From the NCBI RefSeq assembly GCF_022751215.1, contig NZ_JAICDG010000007.1:129643-193642 (forward strand): 64,000 nt of DNA. The letters run 5' to 3'. The notes beneath the pieces were generated by a model. The model worked only from the letters and a program-made list of their open reading frames with translations, ran no database searches and was not told the origin of the DNA. A program made the position numbers and the translations under genes. Shown here piece after piece: positions 15,334 to 24,461 of this stretch (within the stretch, counting starts at the first letter, position 1; each line of letters opens with the position of its first letter). The stretch comes from Actinomadura terrae. GTDB taxonomy: Bacteria; Actinomycetota; Actinomycetes; Streptosporangiales; Streptosporangiaceae.

Positions 15334-18332
15334 GCATCTCGGCTCGGCCCCCGCTGGTGCTGGACCGCATCACCGCGGCGGCCGCCGCCCGTCCCCAGGC
15401 AGCCGCGCTCGTCCAGGGGGAGCAGAGCCTGGACTACCGGACCCTCCTCGCCGCCGCGCGCGGGTTCGCCACGCGGCTGCGCGAGGAGGGGGTGCGGCCC
15501 GGCGACCGCGTCGGGCTCCACCTCGAACGGTCGCCCGAGGCGGTCATGGCGATGATCGCCACCTGGCTGGCCGGCGCCGCCTACGTCCCGCTGCCCGTCG
15601 ACTACCCGCCGGACCGGCTGCGGTACATGCTCGACGACTCCGGCGCCGCGCACCTCGTCACCGCCCCGGGCGGCGCGGCCTTCCCGCACAGGGCGAAGGA
15701 GCTGCGGGTGAGCGGCGCCGAGTTCGCCGCCGATCCCGCCGCCGAGATGCCCTCCGCCGTGGAGCTTCCGGGTCCGGCGCATCCCGACTCCATCGCCTAC
15801 GTGATCTACACCTCGGGCAGCTCGGGCACGCCCAAGGGCGTCGACGTCACCCATCGGGGGGTCGCCAATCTGGTCGACCCGGCGCAGACCTATGTGCGGT
15901 TCGGGGCCGAGGAGGTGGTCCTCCAGCTCGCCCCGCTCGCGTTCGACGCGTCCGCCTTCGAGATCTGGGGCGCCCTCGCCAACGGCGCCCGCCTCGTCCT
16001 CGCCCCGGCGACGTCCTACCGCGCCATCGACGGCCTCCCGAGGACCCTGCGGGAGCACGGCGTCACGACGATGCTGCTCACGCCCGCGCTGTTCCACGCG
16101 ATGGTGACCAGCCGCCCCGAGGCCCTCGACGGCGTCCGGCAGCTGGTGGTGGGCGGCGACGCGATGTCGGCCGAGCGCGCCGCGGAGTACACCCGGCGAG
16201 CCGAGGGCAGCGGCCGGTTACTGCGCAACGCCTACGGGCCCACCGAGGCCAGCACTCTGGTGAGCGCCCACCCGATGGAGGAGGTGGCGGCGGGCACGGT
16301 CCGCCTCCCCATCGGCAGGGCGATCCCCGGTGCCCGCCTCTACCTCCTGGACGCCGCGCTGTCCCCGGTCGGGCCCGGCGGGACCGGAGAGATCCACATC
16401 GGCGGGGACGTGCTGGCCCGCGGCTACCACGGCCGTCCGGAGCTGACCGCGGACCGCTTCCGGCCGGACCCGTTCGCCGGCGAACCCGGCGGCCGCATGT
16501 TCGCGACCGGGGACCTCGGCGAGCTGGGAGCCGACGGGATCATCAGGTTCATCGGCCGGGCCGACAACCAGGTGAAGGTGCGCGGGCACCGGGTGGAGCT
16601 CGGCGAGGTCGAGGCCGTCCTGGAGCAGCACCCGGACGTCACCGAGGCCTGCGTCGTCCTCGCCGAGGGCGCCCTGGTCGCCCACGTGGTGACCACCGCC
16701 GACCTCGAGGCCGTCAGGAAGACCGCCGAGGCCGCGCTGCCCTCCTACATGGCGCCCGCCCGCTACCTCGCGCACGACCGCCTTCCGCTGGGCCCCACGG
16801 GCAAGATCGACAGGGCGTCCCTGTCGCTCAGCGCGCCGGAGCCGTCCGCGCCGCCGGACGGGCCCGCCGCGCGAGAATCCGTCTCGCCGCATGAGAAGAC
16901 CCTCATCGAGATCTGGGAGGGCGTCCTCGGACGGCCGGGCATCAGGCCCGAGGACGACTTCTTCGCGCTCGGCGGCGACTCGATCTCGGCGATCGGCATC
17001 GTCGGCGCGGCCGAGGACCTCGGCGTCCCGCTCACCATCGAGCTCCTGTTCGGGCATCGGACCATCCGGAACCTGTGCGTGGAGCTCACCGCGGCGCGCG
17101 TCGCCGCCGAGTCTACCGCCCTGCACGCGACGACGGCCTGGCCGGCGACCCGGATGCAGCTCGGGCTGATCTACGAGAGCCTCATGAGCTCCGGCGCGCA
17201 CTACGTCGACGTCGTCTCGCGCGAGATCGACCTGCCCTTCGAGGAGCGGGCGCTGCGGTCGGCGATCGCGTTCGTGACCGGCCGGCACGAACTCCTGCGC
17301 GCCCGAGTCGACCTGGCCGCCGTCCCCGACCCGCTGGTGGTCGTCCTGCCCGAGGTGTCGCCGCTGCTGACGATCGGGACGGCCGCGAGCGCCGCCGAGC
17401 TGCGCGCCCCGTTCGACGTCGAGACGGCGCCGCTGATCCGTTTCCACGCGCACCCGCTCCCGAGCGGCGGGTTCCGGCTCGCCTACGCCTTCCACCACGC
17501 CGTGATGGACGGCTGGAGCGAGTCGGTGCTGGCCCTGGAGCTGATCCAGGCCTACGCGGCGGCGCTGGAGTCCCGCACGCTCGACCTGCCGCCGGTGCCG
17601 TCCTTCGCCGAGTACGCGCGGCTGGAGCGGCAGGCCCTGCACGACCCGGCCGTCCGGGACCTGCTCACCGGCCTCGCGGGACGGCTGCCGAGCGCCGGCG
17701 CCGCCCACCGCGCGGGTACCGGAACTCCGCAGCTGGAACGCGCGATCGTGCCCGCCGCCATGCTCGAGCGGCTGCGCGGCCACGGCGCCCGGTGGAAGCT
17801 GCCGATGAAGAGCCTGCTGTTCGCGGTGACCGGCCGGGCCGTCACCGCCCTGCGGGGCGGCGACCGGAGCCTGCTGTGGATGAGCGTCAGCGGGCGGCCC
17901 GAGCTGCCGTCCGCCGACCGGATGGTCGGGCTGTTCCTGAACTGGCTGCCGGTCGAGCTGCGCGACGGCCCGTGGCGCCGGCTGGCCCGCGCCGCCTTCG
18001 ACGGCGAGGCCGGGCTGCTGGCCGCCCGCCGCTTCCCCTTCACCGACCTGAAGGAGCTGGTCGGCGACGTCCCGATGGAGATCTCCTTCAACTACCTGAG
18101 GTTCCGCCTCGCCGACGGGTTGCGCGACCTGGGGGTGCGGGTGACGCGCGACGACGTCTACGACCGGACCAGCCTCCCGATCCTCGTCGAGTTCCACGAG
18201 GAGGACGACAGCCTCGCCGTCGACGTCCGCGCCGACGCCGACCGGTACCCCGAGGGGTACGCCGCGGCGCTGCTCGCGCACGTCCTGGAGGCGATCGGCG
18301 GCCTCGCCGCGGAAGGGGACGTCCCGGCATGA
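15330..18332 (+). CDS. NRPS protein A-PCP-C
   Basis: A 1000-residue NRPS in the order adenylation, carrier, condensation. A motifs: YTSGSSGTPKG, FDASAFEIW, NAYGPTEAST, FATGDL, GRADNQVKVRGHRVE, PTGKIDR. The carrier site is FFALGGDSIS; the condensation domain (about 600-1000) has FHHAVMDGW. Hand-aligned specificity residues are about D-A-F-L-V-G-A-T-L-K, suggesting a nonpolar residue at low confidence. C placed after A-PCP means this module passes its own residue on as donor. GTG 15330 has AGGAGG six to seven bases upstream and overlaps the P450 stop. A TTA codon is in frame at 16218-16220, pointing to bldA-type control. Confidence 0.92.
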   Translation: MSISARPPLVLDRITAAAAARPQAAALVQGEQSLDYRTLLAAARGFATRLREEGVRPGDRVGLHLERSPEAVMAMIATWLAGAAYVPLPVDYPPDRLRYMLDDSGAAHLVTAPGGAAFPHRAKELRVSGAEFAADPAAEMPSAVELPGPAHPDSIAYVIYTSGSSGTPKGVDVTHRGVANLVDPAQTYVRFGAEEVVLQLAPLAFDASAFEIWGALANGARLVLAPATSYRAIDGLPRTLREHGVTTMLLTPALFHAMVTSRPEALDGVRQLVVGGDAMSAERAAEYTRRAEGSGRLLRNAYGPTEASTLVSAHPMEEVAAGTVRLPIGRAIPGARLYLLDAALSPVGPGGTGEIHIGGDVLARGYHGRPELTADRFRPDPFAGEPGGRMFATGDLGELGADGIIRFIGRADNQVKVRGHRVELGEVEAVLEQHPDVTEACVVLAEGALVAHVVTTADLEAVRKTAEAALPSYMAPARYLAHDRLPLGPTGKIDRASLSLSAPEPSAPPDGPAARESVSPHEKTLIEIWEGVLGRPGIRPEDDFFALGGDSISAIGIVGAAEDLGVPLTIELLFGHRTIRNLCVELTAARVAAESTALHATTAWPATRMQLGLIYESLMSSGAHYVDVVSREIDLPFEERALRSAIAFVTGRHELLRARVDLAAVPDPLVVVLPEVSPLLTIGTAASAAELRAPFDVETAPLIRFHAHPLPSGGFRLAYAFHHAVMDGWSESVLALELIQAYAAALESRTLDLPPVPSFAEYARLERQALHDPAVRDLLTGLAGRLPSAGAAHRAGTGTPQLERAIVPAAMLERLRGHGARWKLPMKSLLFAVTGRAVTALRGGDRSLLWMSVSGRPELPSADRMVGLFLNWLPVELRDGPWRRLARAAFDGEAGLLAARRFPFTDLKELVGDVPMEISFNYLRFRLADGLRDLGVRVTRDDVYDRTSLPILVEFHEEDDSLAVDVRADADRYPEGYAAALLAHVLEAIGGLAAEGDVPA

Positions 18333-19570
18333 TCGACCTGTCCGCCCCCGAGTTCTGGGCCGCCGGCCCGGCCGACCGCGACGCGGCCTTCGCGACCCTC
18401 CGGCGGGAGCGGCCGGTCTCCTGGCAGGGGCCGCCGCCCAGTGGGATGCCGCTGGAGTACCAGTGGACGACCGGCTACTGGGCGCTGGTTCGCCACGCCG
18501 AGGTGCAGGCGGTGAGCCGGGACGCCCGGCTGTTCCGCTCCGCCGAGGGGGTGATGTTCGAGGGCGGCCACCCCGAGCTGCTCGCGGCCTCGCAGTCGAT
18601 CCTCGGCATGGACCCGCCCGAGCACACCCGCATGCGGAGGCTGATCAGCGCCGCCTTCACCCCGCGCCGGGTCGGGATGATCGAGGGGAGGATCAGGGCG
18701 AACGCCCACCGGGTGATCGCCGGGTTGGAGCCGGGGGAGGAGTTCGACTTCGTCGAACGGGTCGCCTCGACGATGCCCCTGGCGACCATCTGCGACATGA
18801 TGGGCGTCGCGGAGGGCGACCGGCCGGTGGTCGGCGGCCTCATCGAGGTCATGTTCGGGCTGACCGACCCCTTCGTCGCGGGCGACCGCACGCCGATGCA
18901 GGCCCTCGCCCACGCCATCGGCGGGCTGGCCGAGGTCGCCGCCGACACCGCCGCGCAGCGCCGCCGCCGGCCCCGCGACGACGTGATGACGGCGCTCGTC
19001 CAGGCCGAACTCGACGGGCGCGGGCTGGACGACGCGGAGATCCAGGCCTTCTTCGTCCTCCTGGTCGTCGCCGGCTACGAGACCACCCGCCGGACGACGA
19101 CCGAGACGGTGCGGGCGCTCACCGAGTTCCGGGACCAGCGGAGGCTGCTGCTCGCCGACCTGGAGGGGCGCATCGAGGGCGCGGTGGAGGAGAGCATCCG
19201 CTGGGCCTCCCCGGTCAGCGCCTTCTGCCGCACTGCGACCGCCGACACCGCCCTCGCCGGGCAGGAGATCAAGGCCGGTGACCGGGTGGCGCTGTTCTAC
19301 CGGTCCGCCAACCGCGACGAGACCGTCTTCGACCACCCCGACCGGTTCGACATCCTCCGGAGCCCCAACCCCCATGTCGCGTTCGGCGGTGGGGGCCCGC
19401 ACCACTGCCTCGGCGCGAACGTGGCCCGGGTGCAGGTGCGCGCCCTCGTCACGGAACTGCTCACGCGGGCGCCGGACTTCGAGGTCGGCGCGGCGCAGGT
19501 GCTCTCCGACCTCAACCTCAACCCGACGGACCGGAACCGGCGGGTCACACGGATGCCGTGCACGCTGTGA
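18329..19570 (+). CDS. Cytochrome P450
   Basis: A 413-residue soluble P450. The I helix VVAGYETTRR has the normal acid-Thr pair, ESIRW supplies ExxR, and the haem loop reads FGGGGPHHCLG, one Gly longer than the strict signature. The ATG overlaps the stop of the A-PCP-C gene (ATGA), so it probably acts on the residue bound to that protein or on its peptide product. It is the third P450 of the cluster, giving at least three oxidations for a small peptide. Confidence 0.92.
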   Translation: MIDLSAPEFWAAGPADRDAAFATLRRERPVSWQGPPPSGMPLEYQWTTGYWALVRHAEVQAVSRDARLFRSAEGVMFEGGHPELLAASQSILGMDPPEHTRMRRLISAAFTPRRVGMIEGRIRANAHRVIAGLEPGEEFDFVERVASTMPLATICDMMGVAEGDRPVVGGLIEVMFGLTDPFVAGDRTPMQALAHAIGGLAEVAADTAAQRRRRPRDDVMTALVQAELDGRGLDDAEIQAFFVLLVVAGYETTRRTTTETVRALTEFRDQRRLLLADLEGRIEGAVEESIRWASPVSAFCRTATADTALAGQEIKAGDRVALFYRSANRDETVFDHPDRFDILRSPNPHVAFGGGGPHHCLGANVARVQVRALVTELLTRAPDFEVGAAQVLSDLNLNPTDRNRRVTRMPCTL

Positions 19571-19605
19571 AAAGGAATGTGAAGGGGAACGGGAAGGGGA
19601 CAGGA

Positions 19606-21120
19606 ATGGACCAGCTCGGGGCGACGCTCGCCGGCATCTGGACGGGGGTCCTGGACCTCGAGGACGCCGTCGCGGCGCAGGACTTCTTCCGGTGCGGCGG
19701 GGACTCCCTGGCCGCACTGAAACTCATCGGGCGGACCAGGGCGGCCACCGAGGTCACCATCTCACTGAAGGCGTTCTTCGACGCCTCGACCTTTGCCGAC
19801 TATGTGGACCTGGTGCGCAGCGGGCAGCGGCGAGCCGAGCCGGCGGTATCGGCAGACACACTGGAGGCGTCGGTCCAGGAAAAGGCGCTCTGGCGGTTGC
19901 AGGAGCGGTATCCGGAAACCGTGGCCAACAACGCCACCTTCTGCTTCGAGCTCTCCGACCGGGTCGACGCCGGGCTTCTCGAACGGAGCATGAGGTTCCT
20001 TCTGGACCGGCATCACGCGCTGCGGACCGTTTACCACCGCGCCGGCGAGAAGGTCGTCCGACGGGTTCTCGACATGGCGGTATTCGACGGCGCGCCGGTC
20101 GTCGAAATCCTGGAGGGCGACGCGACCGGTGCGCGGCAATTCGCCGAACGGCGGAACGAGGTGCCGTTCGCGCTGGCCGACGAGGCTCCGATGCGGGTCT
20201 GGCTGCTGCGCGGCGGAGCCCGGGACCACCTGGTCTTCGTCTACCACCACATCGCGGTCGACGGCCAGTCGATCACCCTCGTCCACCGGGAGCTCGGCGC
20301 CGTCTACGGCGCCCTGTCGAGGGGCGAGGAACCGGGGCTGGCGCCGGTTCCCTTCCAGTACGGCGAGTTCGCCGCCGGGCAGGCCCGGCGGATCGCCGCG
20401 GGGGAGTTCGCCGCGGCCCTCGACTTCTGGAAACAGCGGCTCGGCGGTGTATGCACCCATGGCCTGCTGGCCGAGGACGCGACACACGATCGACTCACGG
20501 CGTCGCCGCCGGTCGTCGTCCCGTTCCGGCTCGGCCCCGAGTCGACGTCGCGGCTGCGGAGGTACGCCCGGCGGGAGCGGGCGACCCCTTATATGGTGGT
20601 GGCCGCGCATCTCCGGACGGCTCTGGCGGAACTCTCGGAAGGGGAGGACATCGTCATCGGAGGCCCGGTCGCCAACCGGGTCGCACCCGGATCCGACCAG
20701 GTGGTCGGCCTTTTCCGGAACACGCTGCTGCTGAAGCCCGAAGGGGGCGTCCCGGCATCGATGGAGGAAGGCGTCAGGAAGATACGGGCCGCCGCCTTCG
20801 CCGCCTACGAGCACCAGGAATGCCCGTTCGAACTCGTCCGCGACGCGCTCTGTCCGGACGGCGCGCGAATTTCACCGTACGAGGTCAGCCTCGCCCTTCA
20901 TCCGGCGCTGGACGAATCCCTGCGGTTCGGAGAGATCAGGGCGGCCCGGGTGGAACTCGCGCTCAGCACGATCAAACGCCCCGTCCATGTCTCGGTCTTC
21001 GAGTCGGCGAACACCTTCGAGGGCGCCCTGGTCTACCAGCCCGCGATTCTGAAGTGCCCTTCCGAGATCGCCGGCCTGGCGGACGAACTCACGCGCTCCC
21101 TTGACCGCATCGAGGCCTGA
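19606..21120 (+). CDS. NRPS carrier-condensation protein (PCP-C)
   Basis: A 504-residue didomain without an adenylation domain. The carrier (about 1-75) has DFFRCGGDSL with the phosphopantetheine Ser. The condensation domain (from about 95) has YHHIAVDGQS (HHxxxDG) and VVGLFRNTLLL. ATG 19606 follows a purine-rich GGGGACAGGA site; GTG 19558 is in frame but adds a low-complexity basic leader. The carrier must be loaded in trans by one of the three A domains or by an enzyme outside the window. It is followed by the exporter gene after five bases. Confidence 0.9.
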   Translation: MDQLGATLAGIWTGVLDLEDAVAAQDFFRCGGDSLAALKLIGRTRAATEVTISLKAFFDASTFADYVDLVRSGQRRAEPAVSADTLEASVQEKALWRLQERYPETVANNATFCFELSDRVDAGLLERSMRFLLDRHHALRTVYHRAGEKVVRRVLDMAVFDGAPVVEILEGDATGARQFAERRNEVPFALADEAPMRVWLLRGGARDHLVFVYHHIAVDGQSITLVHRELGAVYGALSRGEEPGLAPVPFQYGEFAAGQARRIAAGEFAAALDFWKQRLGGVCTHGLLAEDATHDRLTASPPVVVPFRLGPESTSRLRRYARRERATPYMVVAAHLRTALAELSEGEDIVIGGPVANRVAPGSDQVVGLFRNTLLLKPEGGVPASMEEGVRKIRAAAFAAYEHQECPFELVRDALCPDGARISPYEVSLALHPALDESLRFGEIRAARVELALSTIKRPVHVSVFESANTFEGALVYQPAILKCPSEIAGLADELTRSLDRIEA

Positions 21121-21125
21121 CCGCC

Positions 21126-22340
21126 TTGACCGCCGACGACTCCAGCGTCCAGGCCCGGTACCGCGACGTTTTCGCGATCGGGGAGTTCCGGCTTCTGTTC
21201 CTGGACTCGGTCTTCGGCTCGGCCGGGCTGGCGCTGCAAATCCTCGCGCTCTCCGTCTTCGTCTACGACCGCACCCACTCCGCGCTGATGTCGTCGATCG
21301 CCTTCGGAGCGGGCTTCCTCTCGCAGGTGATGGGCGGGGCGGCCTTCGGGAGCCTCGCCGACCTCCTCCGCCCGCGCGTGCTGATCGTGGCGGGGGACCT
21401 CACCCAGGCGGCGGTGGCCGCCGTCCTCGTCGTGGCGGGCCTGCCCCCGGCGGGAGACATCGCCGTGGTCGCCGCCGCCGCGTCCTTGCAGCCCGTCTTC
21501 AGGGCCGGGAGGGAGGCGCTCCTTCCCGACCTGCTGACGGCCGACCGGTACGTGCTGGGACGCAGCATCTTCAACCTCGCCTCGCCGGGCGCGCAGCTCA
21601 CGGCGCTCGGCCTGGGCGGCGTCATGCTCGAAGCGACCGGGCCGCGCGGGGTGCTGACCTGCACTCTGGTCTCCTACCTGCTGGGCGCGCTGGTGATCCG
21701 GATCGGGCTCAGGGACCATCCTCCCCGGGCCGTGTCGATACCCGCGCGTTCCCTGCTGGGGCGGAGCTGGCGGAACAACGTCGCGCTGCTGCGGGACCGG
21801 CGGGTCCGCTCCCTCCTGCTCGTGCAGTGGATTCCCGTCTGGCTCCTGGTCGGCGCGGAGAGCCTCGTCATCCCCTATGCCAGGGACCGCGGCGGCCGCG
21901 GCGGCACCGTCGGCTGGGTCCTCATGGCCCTTCCGATCGGCATGCTCATCAGCAACGCCACGGTGGGGCGGTTGTTCTCGGCCCGCGCCCAGGAACGCCT
22001 GGTGCTCCCGCTCTGCGCGCTCACCGGGTTACCGCTGCTCGTGTTCATCGTGCACCCGCCGCTGTGGGGGGCGGCGCTGGCCTTCGGAACGGCCTCCATC
22101 GGACTGGGCGCGCCCGTCGGCGTCCAGGCCGTGTTCATCGACTCGGTCGAGGAGGGGCTTCGCGGCAGCCTGTTCGTGCTCCGCGGCACGGGCCTGACCA
22201 CCGGTCAGGGACTCACCCCGTTGCTCTGCGGAACGCTCGCGACCTTCAGCGGCCCCGCACCCGCCATCGCGGCCGCGGGCGCCGCCATCGCCCTGACCGC
22301 CCTGCTCTTCGCCGGACCCGCGTCGTCCGGCTGGCGGTGA
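21126..22340 (+). CDS. Major facilitator superfamily exporter
   Basis: A 404-residue polytopic membrane protein with about twelve hydrophobic segments and the MFS loop GSLADLLRPR after TM2; its overall look resembles the EntS/MFS_3 exporters of siderophores and small peptides. As last gene of the operon it is likely the exporter and self-resistance protein of the cluster product. The TTG at 21126 lies five bases after the PCP-C stop; a GAGG is about 12 bases upstream. A TTA codon is in frame at 22029-22031. Substrate identity is inference from context. Confidence 0.85.
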   Translation: MTADDSSVQARYRDVFAIGEFRLLFLDSVFGSAGLALQILALSVFVYDRTHSALMSSIAFGAGFLSQVMGGAAFGSLADLLRPRVLIVAGDLTQAAVAAVLVVAGLPPAGDIAVVAAAASLQPVFRAGREALLPDLLTADRYVLGRSIFNLASPGAQLTALGLGGVMLEATGPRGVLTCTLVSYLLGALVIRIGLRDHPPRAVSIPARSLLGRSWRNNVALLRDRRVRSLLLVQWIPVWLLVGAESLVIPYARDRGGRGGTVGWVLMALPIGMLISNATVGRLFSARAQERLVLPLCALTGLPLLVFIVHPPLWGAALAFGTASIGLGAPVGVQAVFIDSVEEGLRGSLFVLRGTGLTTGQGLTPLLCGTLATFSGPAPAIAAAGAAIALTALLFAGPASSGWR

Positions 22341-22365
22341 CCATCGAGCCTCCTAAGGTGTGGGC

Positions 22366-23166
22366 ATGACACGTGCGTTCGAGGTGGTGTGCGAGATCGA
22401 GCCGCCGACCCGGCCGGATCTTCGGCGGGTACGGCACCAGATCGGGGTCCTGGACGGCGTCGCGGACGCGTTCCTGATCCCCGACAACCACATCGGGCGG
22501 GCGACGGTGTCGAGCGTCGCCGTCGCGCACGAGGTGCAGTCGATGGGCGCCACCGGGATCGCGTGCCTGAACGCCCGCGACCGCAATCTGCTCGGCTTCC
22601 AGCGGGACCTGCTGACCGCGGCCGCCTACGGCGTCCAGCGCTTCCTGTTCGTCTACGGCGACAAGCCCACCTCCGGCGACCGCACCGGCCAACTCACCGT
22701 TCGCGCCATGCTCGACCAGGCCCGTGCCGCCGCCTCCGACCCCGTCTTCGCCGGGCGGCCCGAGTTCCAGATCGGTGTCGCCTCCGGCCTGCGGCCCCTG
22801 CCCCCGTGGAAGCAGCAGGCGGACTTCGTGTTCGCCCAGGTCAGCTACAGCCTGGACGACCTGCTGCGATGGCGTGAGACCGTCACCATCGACACGCCCG
22901 TCTACGCCGGCGTGATGGTCCTCGCCAGCGCGGCCATGGCCCGCAACCTCGCGGGCGTCATCCCCGACATCGCCATCCCCGACGCGCTCGTCCAGGCCGT
23001 GGAGAGCGACCGCGACGCCGGGGTCGCCGCCGCCTGTGACCACGTCATGGCCATTCGGGACAGCGGTGCCTTCGACGGCGTTCACCTCGTCCCGGTCGGC
23101 CGGTACCGCCAGACCGCCGCACGTCTCGAACCTCTCCTTGGCGAGCCGTCCGGGGACGCGCGATGA
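22366..23166 (+). CDS. Short methylenetetrahydrofolate-reductase-like protein
   Basis: A 266-residue TIM-barrel protein related to methylenetetrahydrofolate reductase: EVVCEIEPPTRPD at the start, GIACLNARD, and RFLFVYGDKPTSG where MetF has its GD-P motif. It is shorter than classical MetF (about 290-300), as are the divergent actinobacterial forms. Predicted role is making 5-methyl-THF for methionine synthesis, or another folate-linked reaction. AAGG lies seven bases before ATG 22366. It follows the exporter by 25 bases but looks like the start of the ordinary chromosome. Exact cofactor use (FAD or not) cannot be read here. Confidence 0.72.
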   Translation: MTRAFEVVCEIEPPTRPDLRRVRHQIGVLDGVADAFLIPDNHIGRATVSSVAVAHEVQSMGATGIACLNARDRNLLGFQRDLLTAAAYGVQRFLFVYGDKPTSGDRTGQLTVRAMLDQARAAASDPVFAGRPEFQIGVASGLRPLPPWKQQADFVFAQVSYSLDDLLRWRETVTIDTPVYAGVMVLASAAMARNLAGVIPDIAIPDALVQAVESDRDAGVAAACDHVMAIRDSGAFDGVHLVPVGRYRQTAARLEPLLGEPSGDAR

Positions 23167-23188
23167 ACTGCACCCGGGCGTCCGGCGG

Positions 23189-24178
23189 CTAGGGGCGGGT
23201 GGCGCCGTGCCGTCCCCGGGACGTGCCGTCCAGGCCGGCCTCGCGGCGTTCCTCCTCGCTGAACCCGCGGGTGTCGCGGAACCGCACATACGGTTCGCGG
23301 TCGGCGGGCTGCCCTTCGGCGATCGCCCGGCCGCGTTCCAGTTCGGCGTTCATCTCCGCGCCCAGCAGGATCGCCAGATTGGTGATCCACAACCACACCA
23401 GGAAGATGATCACGGCGGCGAGGCTGCCGTAGGTCTTGTTGTAGTTGGCGAAGTTCGCCACGTACAGCGCGAACAGCGCGGACGCCGCCAGCCACACCAC
23501 CAGCGCCAGCACCCCGCCGGGGGTGACCCAGCGGAAGGAGCGTTTGGCGTTGGGCGCCGCCCAGTACAGCAGCGAGAACAGGAGGCTGACCACGATCAGC
23601 ATGACCGGCCATTTGGCGATGTTCCAGATCGTGACGGCGGTTGAGCCGACGCCGAGCATGTCGCCGAACTTGCGGGCGATCGGCCCCGACACCACCACCG
23701 CGATCGCCGAGGCCGACAGCAGCACCAGCGACACCGCCGTGATGGCCAGCCGGGTCGGCAGCGTCTTCCAGAACGGGCGTCCTTCGGGGACGTCGTAGAT
23801 GGCGTTGGCGGCGCGCATGAACGCCCCGACGTATCCCGATGCCGACCAGAGGGCGGCGAGCAGGCCGATCAGCGCGACGATCCCGGCCCCGCCCCGGCTG
23901 CCCTGCAGCTGAGTGAGCGCGCTGGTCAGCAGGTTCTTCACCGCGCCGGGCGCGATCGAGCCGAGGTTGTCGATCAGGTCGTTGGTGACCGAGGTGCCCG
24001 CCAGCCCGATCACCGACACCACCACCAGCATCGCCGGGAAGATCGACAGCACCGAGTAGTAGGTGAGGGCGGCGGCCCAGTCCGAGAGGTTGTCGCGCTG
24101 GTACTCGCCGGCGGCGCGCTTGGCCGCCTGCCCCCAGGAGCGGGCCGGCAGATCGGTGGGTGCGGCGGCTTTGCCCAT
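23189..24178 (-). CDS. YihY/BrkB family inner-membrane protein
   Basis: A 329-residue integral membrane protein of the YihY/UPF0761 family, marked by WAAALTYYSVLSIFPAML, LWSASGYVGAFMRAANAIYD, WVTPGGVLA and the late segment WLWITNLAILLGAEMNAELE. Six hydrophobic segments are visible, with a charged cytoplasmic tail. The old annotation as ribonuclease BN is not supported for this family; its molecular role is unknown. It converges with the MTHFR-like gene. Confidence 0.92.
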   Translation of the reverse strand: MGKAAAPTDLPARSWGQAAKRAAGEYQRDNLSDWAAALTYYSVLSIFPAMLVVVSVIGLAGTSVTNDLIDNLGSIAPGAVKNLLTSALTQLQGSRGGAGIVALIGLLAALWSASGYVGAFMRAANAIYDVPEGRPFWKTLPTRLAITAVSLVLLSASAIAVVVSGPIARKFGDMLGVGSTAVTIWNIAKWPVMLIVVSLLFSLLYWAAPNAKRSFRWVTPGGVLALVVWLAASALFALYVANFANYNKTYGSLAAVIIFLVWLWITNLAILLGAEMNAELERGRAIAEGQPADREPYVRFRDTRGFSEEERREAGLDGTSRGRHGATRP

Positions 24179-24461
24179 GGTGCTCCCTCGTCGAACTTCA
24201 GCGGCGCGTCCAACTCAGCAGCACGCGGTCGGTGCCCCCACCCGCTCGACTCCCTACCGCGCCCTGCTGACGACGGCCGACCTTGCATCCGCACGTTTCC
24301 CCCCTCCCCGGCCCTAAACACGCGGCCGGCCCCCTGCCCGCGGGGTTGTCGCTGGTCGGGCCGCGCCAGTCGGCGTTCGTCAACGGCAGGCGACGACGTT
24401 CGGGCACAATGACCGGAACGCCCCGGCGGGGGGTCATCCGAGCATTCGAGGAGTCAGGCTG
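24179..24461. other. Intergenic region between divergent yihY-like and DUF2252 genes
   Basis: This 283-base gap holds the 5' ends of two divergent genes and should contain both promoters. GAGGAG lies about eight bases before ATG 24462. I saw no tRNA, strong hairpin or repeated motif in it. Confidence 0.35.

Noticed and set aside
24010..24321. Separate minus-strand gene upstream of the YihY-like gene
   Set aside because: The frame overlaps the YihY gene in another frame and its extra part is low-complexity.
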